DNA of 64,000 nucleotides from Hemibagrus wyckioides (Eukaryota; Chordata; Actinopteri; Siluriformes; Bagridae): the NCBI RefSeq assembly GCF_019097595.1, contig NC_080718.1, positions 12,370,657-12,434,656 of the forward strand, given 5' to 3'. The position numbers and the translations under genes are program-made. The notes beneath the pieces are model-generated. The model was not told the DNA's origin. It did not search any database and saw nothing but the letters and a program-made list of their open reading frames with translations. Positions 25,045-37,897 of the stretch are shown here, piece after piece. Within the stretch, counting starts at the first letter, position 1. The number at the start of each line of letters is the position of its first letter.

Positions 25045-25710
25045 ATATAGCACAGCATAGTACAGTACAGTATAGTATAGTGCAGAATATTACAGTATAG
25101 CACAGATACTAAAATACACAGATCAGGCATAACATTATGAGCAGTGACAGGTGAAGTGAAGAACACTGATTATCTCCTCATCATGGCACCTGTTAGTGGG
25201 TGGGATATATTAGGCAGCAAGTGTTTTTTTTTCCTTAAAGTTGATGTGTTAGAAGCAGGAAAAATGGGCAAGTGTAAGGATTTGAGTGAGTTTGACAAGG
25301 GCCAAATTGTGATGGCTAGACGACTGGATCAGTGCATCTCCAAAACTGCACCTCTTTGTGATGTGTTCCCGGTCTGCAGTGGTCAGTATCTATCAAAAGT
25401 GGTCCAAAGAATGAACAGTGGTGAACCAGCGGCCAAGGCTCATTGATGAACGTGGGGAGCGAAGGCTGGCCCGTGTGATCTGATCCAACAGATGAGCTAC
25501 TATTACTCAAACTGCTGAAGAAGTTAATGCTGGTTCTGATAGAAAGGTGTCAGAATACACAGTGCAGCAAAAGGGGGACCAACACAACATTAGGCAGGTG
25601 GTCATAATGTTATGCCTGGTCAGTGTATAATATAGAAGTATACTATAGTATTGTACAGAATAGTACAGTATAGTATAGTACAGTATAGTATAATTTTCTC
25701 TATAGTATAT
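25045..25710. repeat. degenerate AGTATAGTAC tandem array, split by a Tc1-like element
   Basis: Imperfect units of the CAGTATAGTA/GCACAGTATAG type lie at 25045-25105 and again at 25635-25710, on both sides of the element at 25117-25625. This suggests one array was interrupted by the insertion. Confidence 0.65.
25117..25625 (+). mobile_element. internally deleted Tc1-like element, copy A
   Basis: This 509-bp element lies between TA dinucleotides (25115-25116 and 25626-25627) and has terminal inverted repeats around GGCATAACATTATGA / TCATAATGTTATGCC. It keeps the start of a Tc1-like transposase (ATG at 25264, [17 protein letters not shown], with stops soon after) and jumps directly to the 3' end (GCAAAAGGGGGACC). 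The central transposase is missing. It is inserted in an imperfect repeat of the AGTATAGTAC type that continues on both sides (about 25045-25105 and 25635-25710). It is a non-autonomous, MITE-like derivative. Confidence 0.88.
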
Positions 25711-25797
25711 AATTTTTCTGAAATCTATTTTTGTGATACAGACATATGTAACATATAATTGGTGTTTGAACATACAGTACATTCCCATATATACATA

Positions 25798-27068
25798 CAG
25801 GGGTTGGACAATGAAACTGAAATGCCTGGTTTTAGACCACAATAATTCATTAGTATGGTGTAGGGCCCCCTTTTGCGGCCAATACAGCATCAATTCGTCT
25901 TGGGAATGACAGATACAAGTCCTGCACAGTGGCCAGAGGGATTTTGAGCCATTCTTCTTGCAGAATAGTGGCCAGGTCACTACGTGATGCTGGTGGAGGA
26001 AAACGTTTCCTGACTCGCTCCTCCAAAACACCCCAAAGTGGCACAATAATATTTAGATCTAGTGACTGTGCAGGCCATGGGAGATGTTCAACTTCACTTT
26101 CATGTTCATCAAACCACTCTGTCACCAGTCTTGCTGTGCGTATTGGTGCATTATCATCCTGATACACGGCACCGCCTTCAGGATACAATGTTTGAACCAT
26201 TGGGTGCACATGGTCCTCCAGAATGGTTCGGTAGTCCTTGGCAGTGACGCGCCCATCTAGCACAAGTATTGGGCCTAGGGAATGCCATGATATTGCAGCC
26301 CAAACCATCACTGATCCACCCCCATGCTTCACTCTGGGCATGCAACAGTCTGGGTGGTACGCTTCTTTGGGGCTTCTCCACACCGTAACTCTCCCGGATG
26401 TGGGAAAGACGGTGAAGGTGGACTCATCAGAGAACAATACATGTTTCACATTGTCCAGAGCCCAAGATTTTCGCTGCTGGCACTATTGAAACCGACGTTT
26501 GGCATTGGCATGAGTGACCAAAGGTTTGGCTATAGCAGCTCGGCCATGTACATTGACCCTGTGGAGCTCCCGACGGACAGTTTTGGTGGAAACAGGAGAG
26601 TTGAGGTGCACATTTAATTCTGCAGTGAGTTGGGCAGCTGTGGTTTTATGTTTTTTTGGATACAATCCGGGTTAACACCCGGACATCCCTTTCAGACAGC
26701 TTCCTCTTGCGTCCACAGTTACTCCTGTTGGATGTGGTTCGTCCTTCTTGGTGGTATGCTGACATTACCCTGGATACCGTGGCTCTTGATACATCACAAA
26801 GACTTGCTGTCTTAGTCACAGATGCGCCAGCGAGACGTGCACCAACAATTTGTCCTCTTTTGAACTCTGATATGTCACCCATAATGTTGTGTGCATTGCA
26901 ATATTTTAAGCAAAACTGTGCTATTACTCTGCTAATTAAACCTTCACACTCTGCTCTTACTGGTGGAATGTGCAATCAATGAAGATTGGCCACTAGGCTG
27001 GTCAAATTTAGCCATGAAACCTCCAACACTAAATTGGCCAGTGTTTCATTTTCATCGTCCAACCCCTG
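25798..27068 (-). mobile_element. decayed Tc1-like transposon
   Basis: The element of about 1271 bp starts CAGGGGTTGGACAATGAAAC and ends with an imperfect inverted copy (a few mismatches over about 27 bp). TA flanks both ends (25796-25797 and 27069-27070). It carries a broken transposase on the minus strand and belongs to a different Tc1-like family from the one at 1810-3057, since the TIRs and protein differ. Confidence 0.93.
25850..26882 (-). pseudogene. Tc1-like transposase pseudogene
   Basis: Reading starts at MGDISEFKRGQIVGARL (ATG at 26882-26880). A helix-turn-helix (SVTKTASLCDVSRATVSRV) and a GRKRK basic hook follow. Three lesions are visible. A one-base expansion of an A run (T7 at 26651-26657 on the plus strand) shifts the frame. 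An in-frame TAG sits at 26485-26483, where the family has Trp, just after KRRFQ. The catalytic Glu is Val (GTG at 26044-26042, NIIVPLW). The first two Asp remain (FSDEST, YQDDNAP). QSPDLN has also become QSLDLN. The C terminus ends normally in AAKGGPTPY. The protein cannot be functional; the gene is a fossil. Confidence 0.93.
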
Positions 27069-27070
27069 TA

Positions 27071-28750
27071 TATACATACCTACAGATACTATAGACAATG
27101 CAGTTTGTCTACAGTTAAAAGAACAGAACAAAGGGTCACATCTGGCTGCTACAGAAGACTAAATTCCAGCGTTATGTAGGAGGCTGGTTAGTTTTTTTTT
27201 AATTTTGTGTGCAGATGAGTATAAAATGTTTGCACCCTAATAGCTTTTAAATGCAAAAAAGAAAACAATACCAATAGTTTACCACTTATCTATTACATTT
27301 AATAAAGTTAAATGTTGAATGCACTGTGTGTGTATTAGGTCATGATCATTCTAGTCTCCAAAACTGATTTGAGGAAGACAGTGTATGACATCTGTTATAG
27401 CAGTTATAATAAGTTGTAACAGATGTGTCAAGAAAAAATGTGTTGGCGTGAATGCTATGGGGGCGGTGAATAGTCTAACAGGATCCAAAAGCTTTTTATA
27501 GAGGTTACGAAATAGGTTAGATGCAGCTGTAAAGCTAAAACCTAATAACTTGCTTACAAGTTAAACAAAATTTGGTTTTAACAAGTGACATATTAACCCA
27601 CACCATTTGCCCACTTTGCTACTTACATGAAACAGAAACATCTGTGAACATCTGTGAAACCCAGTATACTAGATGCTCATGCTATAAATTAAATGACTAA
27701 AAACTGAAGGTGCAAGCATACACAAATGTAAGATTATACCTTTGCACATTTCTGCCATGTACTGTATATATCATGTATCATCTCTTGCCTATTATATATA
27801 TGACATTTAGGAGAATGATATAGTTTCAGATAATTTCTTGCATGTGTAATAATTATGCCAGAAAATTCCATACTATGACTGTGACAAAAGTCAGACATCG
27901 CAGTCAAACATGATTTTTTGAGACAAACTTCTTACCTCTGTCATGAAAGGGTGTGTATAACCATTCATCAAAATCCTCTTGAGTTCCCAGTTGATCAGTG
28001 GAACACATGAAGGTTTGTCCAGACCACTGGAATAGTGAGGACTTGTTGAGGGATTGGTGGAGGAAAGGAGTTTTTGCATCGGTCCTGCAGAAATTCAGTG
28101 AACTTGAGTTTCTTCTTATTGGCCAAACACTTGGCTTTCCCCTTAACATTTCAACAATTCAAAGAGCTCAAAAAAAAAAAAGGTTCAGTCTGTTAAGTGC
28201 TCTGCTAAGACTTATTAAGGCTTACATATGGATACAGAGACAAGAAACGGCAAAAAAGAGCAGATGATAGACTTCGGAGACCTTATGTCCCTTTGCTCAC
28301 ATGCATGATGTTTAAAAGTCCATACTCATATCCACAGGCAACGGTAGCAACTCCACTGTGGTAGAGCACTTTTGCTGGGTTTTGTCCTCGCTAAAGTCAC
28401 TAGAGATTTGTGAAAACATCAGATGACTTCTTCGTCTTCCTTGTTCATCTGGCTGGAGTGTGTATAAATATGCCTCCCACAGAAAGCCAATGCTGTGATT
28501 TTTTTGTGTGTGAGTTTGGTCTTTAGATCCCACCTTCCTGACGCCAACAGTTTCTTCATGTCCTCTCTCTCCCAACAGGTGTCCATATGACAATGGAGAC
28601 AGAGAAACTATGAAAGATGAGGCCTTTCCTCAAACTTGCCAACCAATCAGTGTTCATAGCTGATTCATCTAGACAGGAAGCACATAGTCGAAAAAAAAAA
28701 AAACAGTGGAAAAGGCAACACAGTGTGTAACAGACAGCTTTCTCTGCCTT

Positions 28751-28784
<34 letters not shown>

Positions 28785-30396
28785 ATCTGCAAAAGGTCAT
28801 ACTTCACCACAGCCCCTGTACAGGCTATAAATAGATTAAGTGCTTTAAAGTGAATTAAAGATGACTGGGACAAAGGCACACCGGCTTATTGTACCTATTG
28901 TTTAGCTTTCTGCTAGTTTAAAGTGCACTTCCTATTCCTGCAAGCCTAATATTAAACTCATAATATTTCATTTATTAAAAACAACAGAAGGTGTAGAGCT
29001 CAGATCTCAATATAGACATTTGGCATATAATTTAGTAACATAGCTAATACTTGGCTATGATATTAGCCTGAAGGCCTAAAACTGAATATCTATAAATAGC
29101 TCAAGAATGAAATGATTAGTATTGAATAATGCATTATAAGAATAATGTTGGGCAAACGATTACACACACCTAAACACAGAGATACAGCTGTATCCCTGAT
29201 TCTGCAGTGCTACCAGTCTGTCATGTCCTACTTGCTTAATACCATTAGTAAACAGAAATGTTGTGGTTCTTTTGTATAAACAACAAAAAACTTGCTAAAC
29301 TAACAAATCTGTTCTCTGTATTTTTGCGGGATTTCTACATTGATTGTATATTTTGACTGAGTATGCTTTCCTCGTCTAAATGTCCTTCAAAGTCACTGTG
29401 AGGGAAGAAGCAAATAAATCCACCTGGTTCACATTCAATACACCCACGACTGTATTTCCCATGTGTCTTCTCAATCACTGCTGACGGAGGGATACAGATG
29501 TATCAGTAAAGTGGACTGGAAACTATTAGCCCAAATCACGACCAAATCTAGTAAGTGTTTCACTCTGTGTACTGACATGACTGTCACTGATAAGCTGCTT
29601 GATTCTACAGCCTGGGGTAGAAAGAAATCAGCCCCACCCTCACTTTATCATAACACTGTAATATATTTTCCTTCCAATCATTGCTGGTGCTGATGTTCTT
29701 GCTTCCAGCAGATTTATCCACTTGTAGACATTTGCAAGAAGCAAATAATCAGTTGATGCCAACAATAAAAATGGCATACTGATGTCTTGGTGTCATTGAA
29801 AGCTAATAGGCTTAGCCGTACTTTCTCATTTATCCTAAACAACAAGAGATACTTGGTTAAAATTGTAGAATGTACATAGAATAAGTACAAAGTAACATTT
29901 AAGTTTTTTAAACAGCTCATTAATTCTCTTAGTCAGGACAAGAGTGATTCAAAATCTTCATCTTTTGTTTATAATGCCAGCTATATAGTTACAACCTCAA
30001 TGAAGTAAAGAATTTGCAGCAGGATTGCAGATCAGGGATCAGGCTTCCAGCTGTGTCATGTTATTCTCTATGAGGTAAGGAATTCTCGCTCCAGGGGAAC
30101 ATTAGTTTTTAATATGGTAGATTTCCTATTGCATCTACCTAGGGCATCTGGAGCAGTGCACTTTATTTAAAAATTCCCAGTATGAATGAATATTATAAAA
30201 TGATATAATGATAAATGATAAAATGAATTGAATATTATTAAAATGATACAAAATCATTTAGCCATGTATACAGGGTGTAGACTAAAATAAAAGGCAGTGG
30301 AAATGTAACAAAAAAAGTTCTAAAGTTCTAAAATCACCTTTCACGTTATAATAATAAAGTGATGTTTAACATAAGTCCCTGTGATCCAACTGTGGC

Positions 30397-30397
<1 letters not shown>
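27071..30397. other. nhsl1 intron, nothing recognised but a (TC)n run
   Basis: AT-rich intron; no exon, no transposon identified. The (TC)n tract at 28753 is the only clear repeat. Confidence 0.5.
28753..28793. repeat. (TC)n microsatellite
   Basis: Perfect run of about 20 TC units. Confidence 0.95.
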
Positions 30398-30442
<45 letters not shown>

Positions 30443-30471
30443 GTTATTATTGTTATTATTATTATTATTAT
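30398..30471. repeat. (ATT)n microsatellite with GTT interruptions
   Basis: Trinucleotide array of about 74 bp with two TTG units near its centre. Confidence 0.95.
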
Positions 30472-30745
30472 ATTTTTATCATTTTTAAAAATTATTTTAT
30501 TATTCTTATACTTTTTTCCCATACAAATGCTTATATATTCAAAGTATATGGCGACATCAAGTCCACGTGATATCAAAATGCCTTAAGTGCTTGTTCATAA
30601 TCATCTGAAACAGTGTCCTGACTAATTTGATATCAGACTTGTGGCAATAAAATAATTCATTTGTTTATACAGATTGAAAATGTTCCATAAGTCGATTTGC
30701 CAGAAAAAAAGGATTAAATGTTCCCCTAGAGCTAAATAGCCCTTT

Positions 30746-30973
30746 GGGGTGGTGGTAGCTCTGGGTTGTTGATTGAAGAGCAGGGTTTAAGCCCCAGCAC
30801 CGCAAAGCTGCCACTTTCGGGCCCTTGAGCAAGGCCCCAAACCCCCCCTGCTCCAGGGGCACTGCATCATGACTGACCCTGTGCTCTGACCCCACCTTCC
30901 AAGGATGGGAAATGCAAAGAAAGAATTTCACTGTGCCGTAATGTATATGTGACAAATAAAGACAACTTAACTT
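30746..30973 (+). mobile_element. tRNA-derived SINE, copy 1
   Basis: The head GGGGTGGTGGTAGCTCTGGG resembles an RNA polymerase III A box, and the B-box-like AGGGTTTAAGCCCC lies about 50 bp downstream. The body has GGGCCCTTGAGCAAGGCCCC, and the tail is TGTATATGTGACAAATAAAG. It is the same family as 63626-63869 and 59905-60105. Confidence 0.85.
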
Positions 30974-33900
30974 GGAAATTCTCACACACTGATAATCACA
31001 CTTTTCCTTTTGCTTGCTACATAAGTGAAGGTTTCAAGGTTATATCATATTATTAATAAAGCTGAAATGCATCTCAGAGCAGGTTTAGGCATCACTCCAT
31101 CTGAAATAACCATAAATTATCCTCTTCAGCATTTTAGTGTGTTGTTACAATTTTATCCACCAGATGGCAGTGCAGAACCATCATCCTTTAAGTTAGAAGG
31201 AAAACTGAAATTCTACAAATAATTTAAAACAGAGGAGTTTGCAGGTTTTTATTACACTCAAGCAGTGGTCATCACACCTGATTCCACCTGTTTAAGCAGT
31301 TGCTCTTGGCTTTCACTAGACTCAGGTGTGGCTTCTGCTTGTCTGAAATAAAAAGCTGCACTCACACAAGTCCATTTTTTCTGAATAAGACTGGACACTT
31401 TACCCCTTTTGTTTTATGAACTCTCTCTCTCTATATATATATATATATTTTTTTTTTCTTTATAGCTGAAGTCTTTTAATGATCTCTAAACATTATTCAG
31501 TATCATAATGAAATGATAAAGTGCAAGAGCTAATCAAAAAAACAATAATTAAATAAATAAAAACCCTTATCAGATGCATGAAGTTACCTGAATGTTTATT
31601 TATCCACTAGTGCACTATTTTCTCCCTGACCTGATTTGTTTCTTTCATGGATAAGAAGGAAAACCCCTGAATTTCCTGCAGTGAAGCAGTGCTTTATAGA
31701 GGAAATTAAGCAGCAATGATTTCAGATGACATGTTTGGGTTTTCATGTCTCTCATGGGACTCCCAAAAGAGAAAGCGTCTATTAGAATTAAGTACAAATT
31801 CTAACTTGCTTCTAACCACAGCAAAGACTAAGTGCCAAGGGGAAACACCGTACCATAATCCACAATGCAATTCAATTTCAGATTTTATTATTTTCAAATG
31901 TGTAGAAAGCTCAAAGTCTATTTTGATCTAAAAATGTCAAATCTTGCTAGTAATTTTGGATGACTTTGGCAGTGTGCTTGTTGTTAGAAATCTGCACAGA
32001 GAGTTGAGCTAGAAAAAATTAGAACTATTAGAAATACAATATTCAGAAAAAGCATGAACTGTTTTTTTGGCCATGTGCTAAATCAGACCCACCCAAATAA
32101 CAAGACAAAATCCTTATTCCCTTTCACTTTCTCACATTCCAAATAATTATTGTGGGCGTTTCTGTATAATCTCATGTGTGAGTTTTCAAACACACACTCG
32201 CCATTACAAACACTCCTTGATCTCTCTGTTTTCAGATGTTTATTCGAATTAAACATGAACACATGAAGAAAGATATGCTGATGAAATCAACAGAGCCACT
32301 TTTCTACCCCATGTGGTGTGGTCATGTGGAGTTACATCGCTAATAGGGTTGGGAATCTGAGTTCTGAAGCTGCTGAAGCATGAACAATGACCGCAGTTGA
32401 CCTTTCACCCCCCACACTGCCCTCTTCACCTGTGCTGTCAACTCCATGCATGTCTACTACAGAAGTTGTAATCATGTTGTCATCAGACTGACTTTTTAGT
32501 GGTTTTGCTTTAGCAAAGCTAAGGCCAAGAATTGGTCTCAAATAACAACATCCTGTTTCAGCTTGTGTAAATTTAGCATGCCTAATGCTGCGCCATATAT
32601 TTTCCTTTTTAGCCAAGCCCTGACCAGAGATCTGAGCACTAGTGGTGAACTTTGATATGACTAAGACATTAAACGGCTCTTTTCCCCTTTTCACTCTCTC
32701 ACACCTCAATCCAGGAGACATATATTATACATTGCGGCAGAAATGAAAGATTTATCCATCTTGCAAAAGTGAAAATAGGTTTTAAAGGAAGACTTTTGCA
32801 GCACGCTGACCTGATCTGATTTCTATCAAGATAAAGTCTTCACAATGGGACAGAGCATGGACTCGTGACTCCAACATCTGCTCTGCAACAGGGAACTTGG
32901 GACATCACAAAACACAATCATTTCAAACTTTTATCAAGGCCTTGAAAAATAATATGTAACATATGCTTTAAGGTAGATTTAACAAATCTGTCAGATATCA
33001 ATAACAGTATTGATGCATCCACACGGGCAGATGGATGACCCCTGGAAATGACAGCTTTTTAACAACAAATTTTATATTCCAGTGAAATTGCATCTTTTCA
33101 GTAACCACACATTTATTTAAAATTGCTATTTGCCATATATAAGCTGACGATCCATTGATTTGGTCACCTTTCCAGATCACAGTGCAGCGTGCCCACTGCC
33201 CCACTTAGCCCCACAGAGTTATTACTGCACCTAGTCAACAATGTGATCTGCAACAAGTGTTAATTAAGGCCTATTAAAGCAAGAATTGCTCCATGCTTGA
33301 GGGAGCTCCATGAGTGGGCTAGTTTAAACAAACACCACAGCTGCCAAGATTTGTAGATTGTGTTTTATTACAAATCATCAGAGTTAAATCTAATAAAAAT
33401 GTAAGTATGCCAGACAGTATGTCTATGATTTACAGATTCTGTTCAATTGCAAAATATTTTACACCGTTTAGGAGAGGGAAAGGAGGATTATAGAGTCTGT
33501 ACATTAAAAGAAATGGCTCCATTTTCCAATGCACTTTTTTAAATAAAGTGGTTAGGCTGGAAAGTTTCCGGAAACCTGACAAGCTTGGGTAGTGATATCA
33601 CCTCTAAACACAGTTACATACTGTAATGGAAAGTCTAAAAAATCACAATAAAATGACTTGCTAGAATGTATGCTAGATGTTGCATGCTATTAACTCTAAA
33701 CTACCAATGATATGGTTATGTGAAAAAAAAGAAACCTTTTTTTGGTTAAGGTGATTATTAATGTCACTTTTCCCCACCAGAATCTACTGTAATGAGCCAA
33801 TGCAAATCAACAAGCTGTCCTCTAATGGAAAATAATTCTGTTTCTGTAAGAGTTCAGTCCAGCTTTCTTCACCAGCCTTGCCCTAATTTTCTGCTGTCAC

Positions 33901-36436
33901 TATGAACAGCTCTGATTCTCACAGTATTTCTCTATTGTGCCTTGTGGAGAGGTAACAAAGAAAGGAAACACTATTATGTTACTCATTTCTGAAACCACTA
34001 GTAAATAATGCAACTGGTTTGGAGACAATTATTTCAGAGCATTGATTAATTGCATTTACATCATGATGTTTTATTGAAACCGAATCACAAACACATTATC
34101 AGAAAGCTCTAAAAGTAAAGCGATATCCTGAAAGTTAAAAATGATTGCCAGACTGATTTCATCCAGATATTATGTATTGAGGCTGAATTTATATGATGAT
34201 GGACATATATACAGTATTTTGTCTTTTTATACATTTTTGTATTTTCACAAAATTATCTGTCTCACTTTATTGTTTTTTTATATCAGTACTATTTTGCTAA
34301 TAAATAAAATGATTTTGTGTAAACACAGTCAAGCTTTGATCAAAATGAAAAATGTAAACAATATCTGTATCTGAATTAGTAGATTTTCCCAATTACAGTA
34401 TTTAACCATTTTATTTGGATAGCTGTCAACCAATGCTGAGGTAAACAGATTATGAAGTGGCCCATAAGTGCAAAATACCTTAACAAACCAAAAACACAGC
34501 AGCAAAATCATAAATACTATAGCAAATATGAGAATGCAACATCGGCATCAAAAACACAACATGAACTCAAAACTAAAATGGTAGGTCGTTGTTGACCATC
34601 AAATGATTGCTGATTGCTGATTGGAGTGTGCATCAGTCAGAGAGGATGAATTGGAGTATGTTTACAGTAAGAGGTATTATCTGCTGAAATGACTCTTCTA
34701 ATGGAGTTACTGTAGCTATACAGATTCAAAATGTTAAATTTGATTGTTTCTCCTAAGCAAGATTACAGACTGAAATATAGTCACATGCCGTGTCCAATCA
34801 ACTGCAAGCAATGTTCAATAAGCACCCTCTCTGTTATGAGTTCATTTTGATACATTTAGTAAATTTGCTGTTCTAGTTTTTCTGTTATTTTCTGATTTGC
34901 TGTTGTATTCTTGGATTTTTGCTGTTCCATTTTTGATCTTGTCATTGTTATTTTATAGTCATAAAGAGCGCAAATGATTATGTTATGAATAAATTAAGGT
35001 TAATAAGTGAGGTAATACCCAGTGTCGACTCTTCCCCAGTTCTCAGACACCTTGTGTGTTTCCGTCCCACTCTGGGACCATTCTGACTGGACAAATTCCA
35101 ACAGTTCCTTCATTTTAAGGATTAAGAAATAACAGATTTTTTAGTGGGTGGTAAACATAATGCTACAAAAGGCTGTATTTTATGTGTGTATGCACATGTG
35201 CACGTCAGGGTAGACGGATGTGTTAACTAAAAACAATAACTCAAGTAGAGCCAGACTGTACAGAGGAACTGGGCTGTTCATAGCATTCCAGGGCTCCAGG
35301 TGCGAATGCACTGGTGCACACTCTGCGTCTGGAATGTGTTTAGTTTTTTCCAGCTCCCCGAAACCATATTTCACTCTCAACCCAAATATCTATTCCATAC
35401 TGACCCACTTCTTCCATCCACATCCCCTGAGATCTTTTAATTAGCGTTCAGTGAAGGGCAAGCTAAAGGGGAATCTAGACAAAGGGTTTATAATGCTAAG
35501 ACAAAGGAGATGATAACTGATAAACGTGCCTAGATAAACTGCTTAATAAAGATATTCAAGTAATATTCTTATAAAGGCCAGTAATTTTCAGAAAAAGAAG
35601 AAGAAAAAAGACAGAAAGAGTAGTTAAAATAAAACACAAATGTTTAAATGCTTAAGTGTAGGTTTAGTTGTATTTAATATGTATATACTAGGAGTTAGTG
35701 ATCAGAAATAGTTATACTCTTAATGTCCTGCTTTAATGCCTGGATAATGACGTCTCAACGCATTTCTAGGTCTGCACACATCTTGAAAAATGCAACAATA
35801 TTTTTAAAACAGACTGGCCTATTTCTTGAAGAACAAATATTCCAGGCAAAGTCAGAAAATAAGATTTATGGATAAAAAAAAGAGCGTTATCCATTTAAAT
35901 CCACTCTACAGACTTTATACTGTGTCTCGTTACCATCCCATGAATGTTTTATTCATCCATAGTGCAGACTAAACAAACATGGAAAAAAAAGAAAAAAAAA
36001 AACTGTATCCCAAAACTGTATAACAAAGCGCTATTAATCACAGCACCACAGACAAAATTCACCCTAGAAATAGTTTTAAAAAAGGTCTTGACATGAATTA
36101 ACTTCCCTGGATGAACATTAAGTGTTGATAGCAGACAAGCAGAGCATTATTCCACAGTTCGCTGGACCAGAGCCAAATACAACAGGTCTCCATCATACAG
36201 TAGGGTTAAGAAGGATTCTTACTGCAAATCATCACACAATGTTGAGAGAGCTGAAGGGTTTAAACCCCAGTAAAAACAATTAGACCTGGACTCTGTGGAC
36301 AATGGATTCACAGTTAAGCCAATTCCCTCTTAGCACAAGAAATGTGGCATTTCATGAGATGTTTGCACATTAAACTAAACCTAGTCCTGCACTACAACAC
36401 AGGATCATCCACTGGAAATCAACTTCGGCACAGAAG
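30974..36436. other. nhsl1 intron, mostly unique-looking
   Basis: It contains a short (TC)n-(TA)n run at about 31423-31448 and the orphan frame at 32332-32721. No transposon recognised over more than 5 kb, an unusually clean stretch for this window. Confidence 0.5.
32332..32721 (-). other. orphan open frame of 129 codons, unrecognised
   Basis: This is the longest frame in the nhsl1 intron that is neither transposon nor simple repeat. It starts MSPGLRCERVKRGKEP and ends ELRFPTLLAM. No domain, signal peptide or membrane segment is seen. The composition is mixed, with an acidic glycine-rich part (DSTGEEGSVGGERS). No clear acceptor and donor pair bounds it. It may be chance openness; no function is proposed. 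Confidence 0.15.
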
Positions 36437-36720
36437 TCAAGTAAAGAAGCGATTATTGTCATTTAAACCAGAGCTGGTGCGGCAGTACACAGTAAAATAA
36501 TACATTGTTGCTCCAGATTTTATATAGCAAAAAGTCTAGAAAGTGATGTGCAAAAATTGCAATGGGAGTGCAAAGATGAGTTACAGTTAAGATTGAATGT
36601 GTGTGTGTTTGGTGTCAGTCTAGTCTCTGGGTATTAAAGAGTATGATGGCTTGGGGGGTTGAAACTGTAACACAGTCTGGTGTGAGAAGCCGAAGAATAC
36701 TGTATAATCATTATGTGAGC
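36437..36720 (-). mobile_element. LINE 3' region relic
   Basis: Read on the minus strand, a degenerate ORF tail (SRLLTPDCVT) is followed by 3' UTR sequence and an end in CTTTACTTGACTT. It is of the same general type as the LINE at 60536-61357 and the fragment at 49598-49800. Several substitutions break the frame. Confidence 0.65.
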
Positions 36721-36724
36721 CTCA

Positions 36725-37135
36725 CACTGCACCAAAATTCCTCTGATCAACTAGCACTGCTTGCCGGGTCCCACCATCTCTCAGGGTAAAAGGCAGGTAT
36801 ACAGTACATCAAGACTCTTTTCTGTTCTGGCACTGAGGTGGTGAAATGAACTTCCCCTAGATGTCCGAACAGCTGACCCACTGGCCATCTTCAAATGACA
36901 GCTGAAGACCTACCTTTTCCTGAAACACTTAAACCAGAGCTTATTTTTCACTATTTGTTTTATGTATTTTTTATTTTAAAGTGCTATATTTTCTCCAATC
37001 AGAGTTTTAGAAAGATGGCATCCAAAGTCTGTGACCTAGTGTACCAGTGTTGATGTATTCATTGTTAGAGACTTCAGAGCACTTTTGTACATTGGTCTGG
37101 ATGTCTGCCAAATGCCGTTAATGTAAATGTAAATG
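36725..37135 (+). mobile_element. second LINE relic, C-terminal ORF tail and 3' UTR
   Basis: A degenerate frame reads W-stop-NELPLDVRTADPL and QLKTYLFLKHL (36835-36935), the C-terminal tail seen in many fish LINE ORFs, with two in-frame stops. The 3' UTR ends in TGTCTGCCAAATGCC and (TGTAAA)n. It abuts an oppositely oriented LINE relic. Confidence 0.65.
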
Positions 37136-37309
37136 TTCCTGTAAATTCAGATATGAAAAAATAATTGCACAGCTTTGCATCGAATGCAAGTGAAAAATTA
37201 TTTCGAAATGATATCACAGAACACATGTAGGTTACATCATTAGAGTAGGACAGTCAGATTTAAGCAAAAACAGTAGGTATAGTTGAAAAATATTATGTTT
37301 CTCAACCAC

Positions 37310-37531
37310 ATGGTACAAGTACATGTTGGTACTGATCAGTACTAATCAACTAATTATGGGGCTTCTGATGTTAACTGGTTGGACCACATCTTATTTCACA
37401 GCAAAGGGGGTGAATATTTATGCACCCTCCAGGTTTCTGTTTGTCTTAATGATTGTTTGTTAATTCCAGGTTGTAATGCAGAAAATCAGGACAAATACCA
37501 AGAGGGGTGAATACTTTTGCAATCCACTGTA
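37310..37531 (+). mobile_element. Tc1-like element relic, 3' end
   Basis: AAAGGGGGTGAATATTTATGC and GGGGTGAATACTTTTGCAA, ending near a CACTGTA, are typical of the 3' end of Tc1-like families whose TIR reads TACAGTGxxTTGCAAAAGTATTC. No transposase frame remains and the matching 5' end was not found. Confidence 0.6.
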
Positions 37532-37897
37532 GAGCTATAGTATTACATTTATGTCATTAAAACATGCATGGTAGACTAGAGTAGTCATAATGTGTCTGTT
37601 ACAAAACACCAGTGTTGTGGGTTTGATTCTCAGCCCAGGTGTGAGCCCTTGGTTTGATTTATGCAGTAAATTGAATGAGCTTCTTTCAGTGTTTGACAAT
37701 GCTGTTGTGCCAAAACCTGTGGGGAGCGAGAATGTAAGTCAGGAGTTATCAGTAATGAAAAGTGGAGGCACATCACTGGTACTTAGATTTTAAATCTATC
37801 TCAGTCCTAGGTTTTGTGTAAAGTATGTTGAGCAATAATTAAAAAAAAAAGTGTAGGTGTACATGTTGTACAAAAATTTAATGTCCTGACATCTCAG

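Noticed and set aside
25144..25446. 100-codon plus-strand frame as a gene
   Set aside because: It is the left end of a deleted Tc1-like element with a broken transposase start.
28998..36430. Large unannotated span as a possible gene cluster
   Set aside because: No splice-bounded frames, domains or RNA genes could be supported; it is best read as nhsl1 intron.
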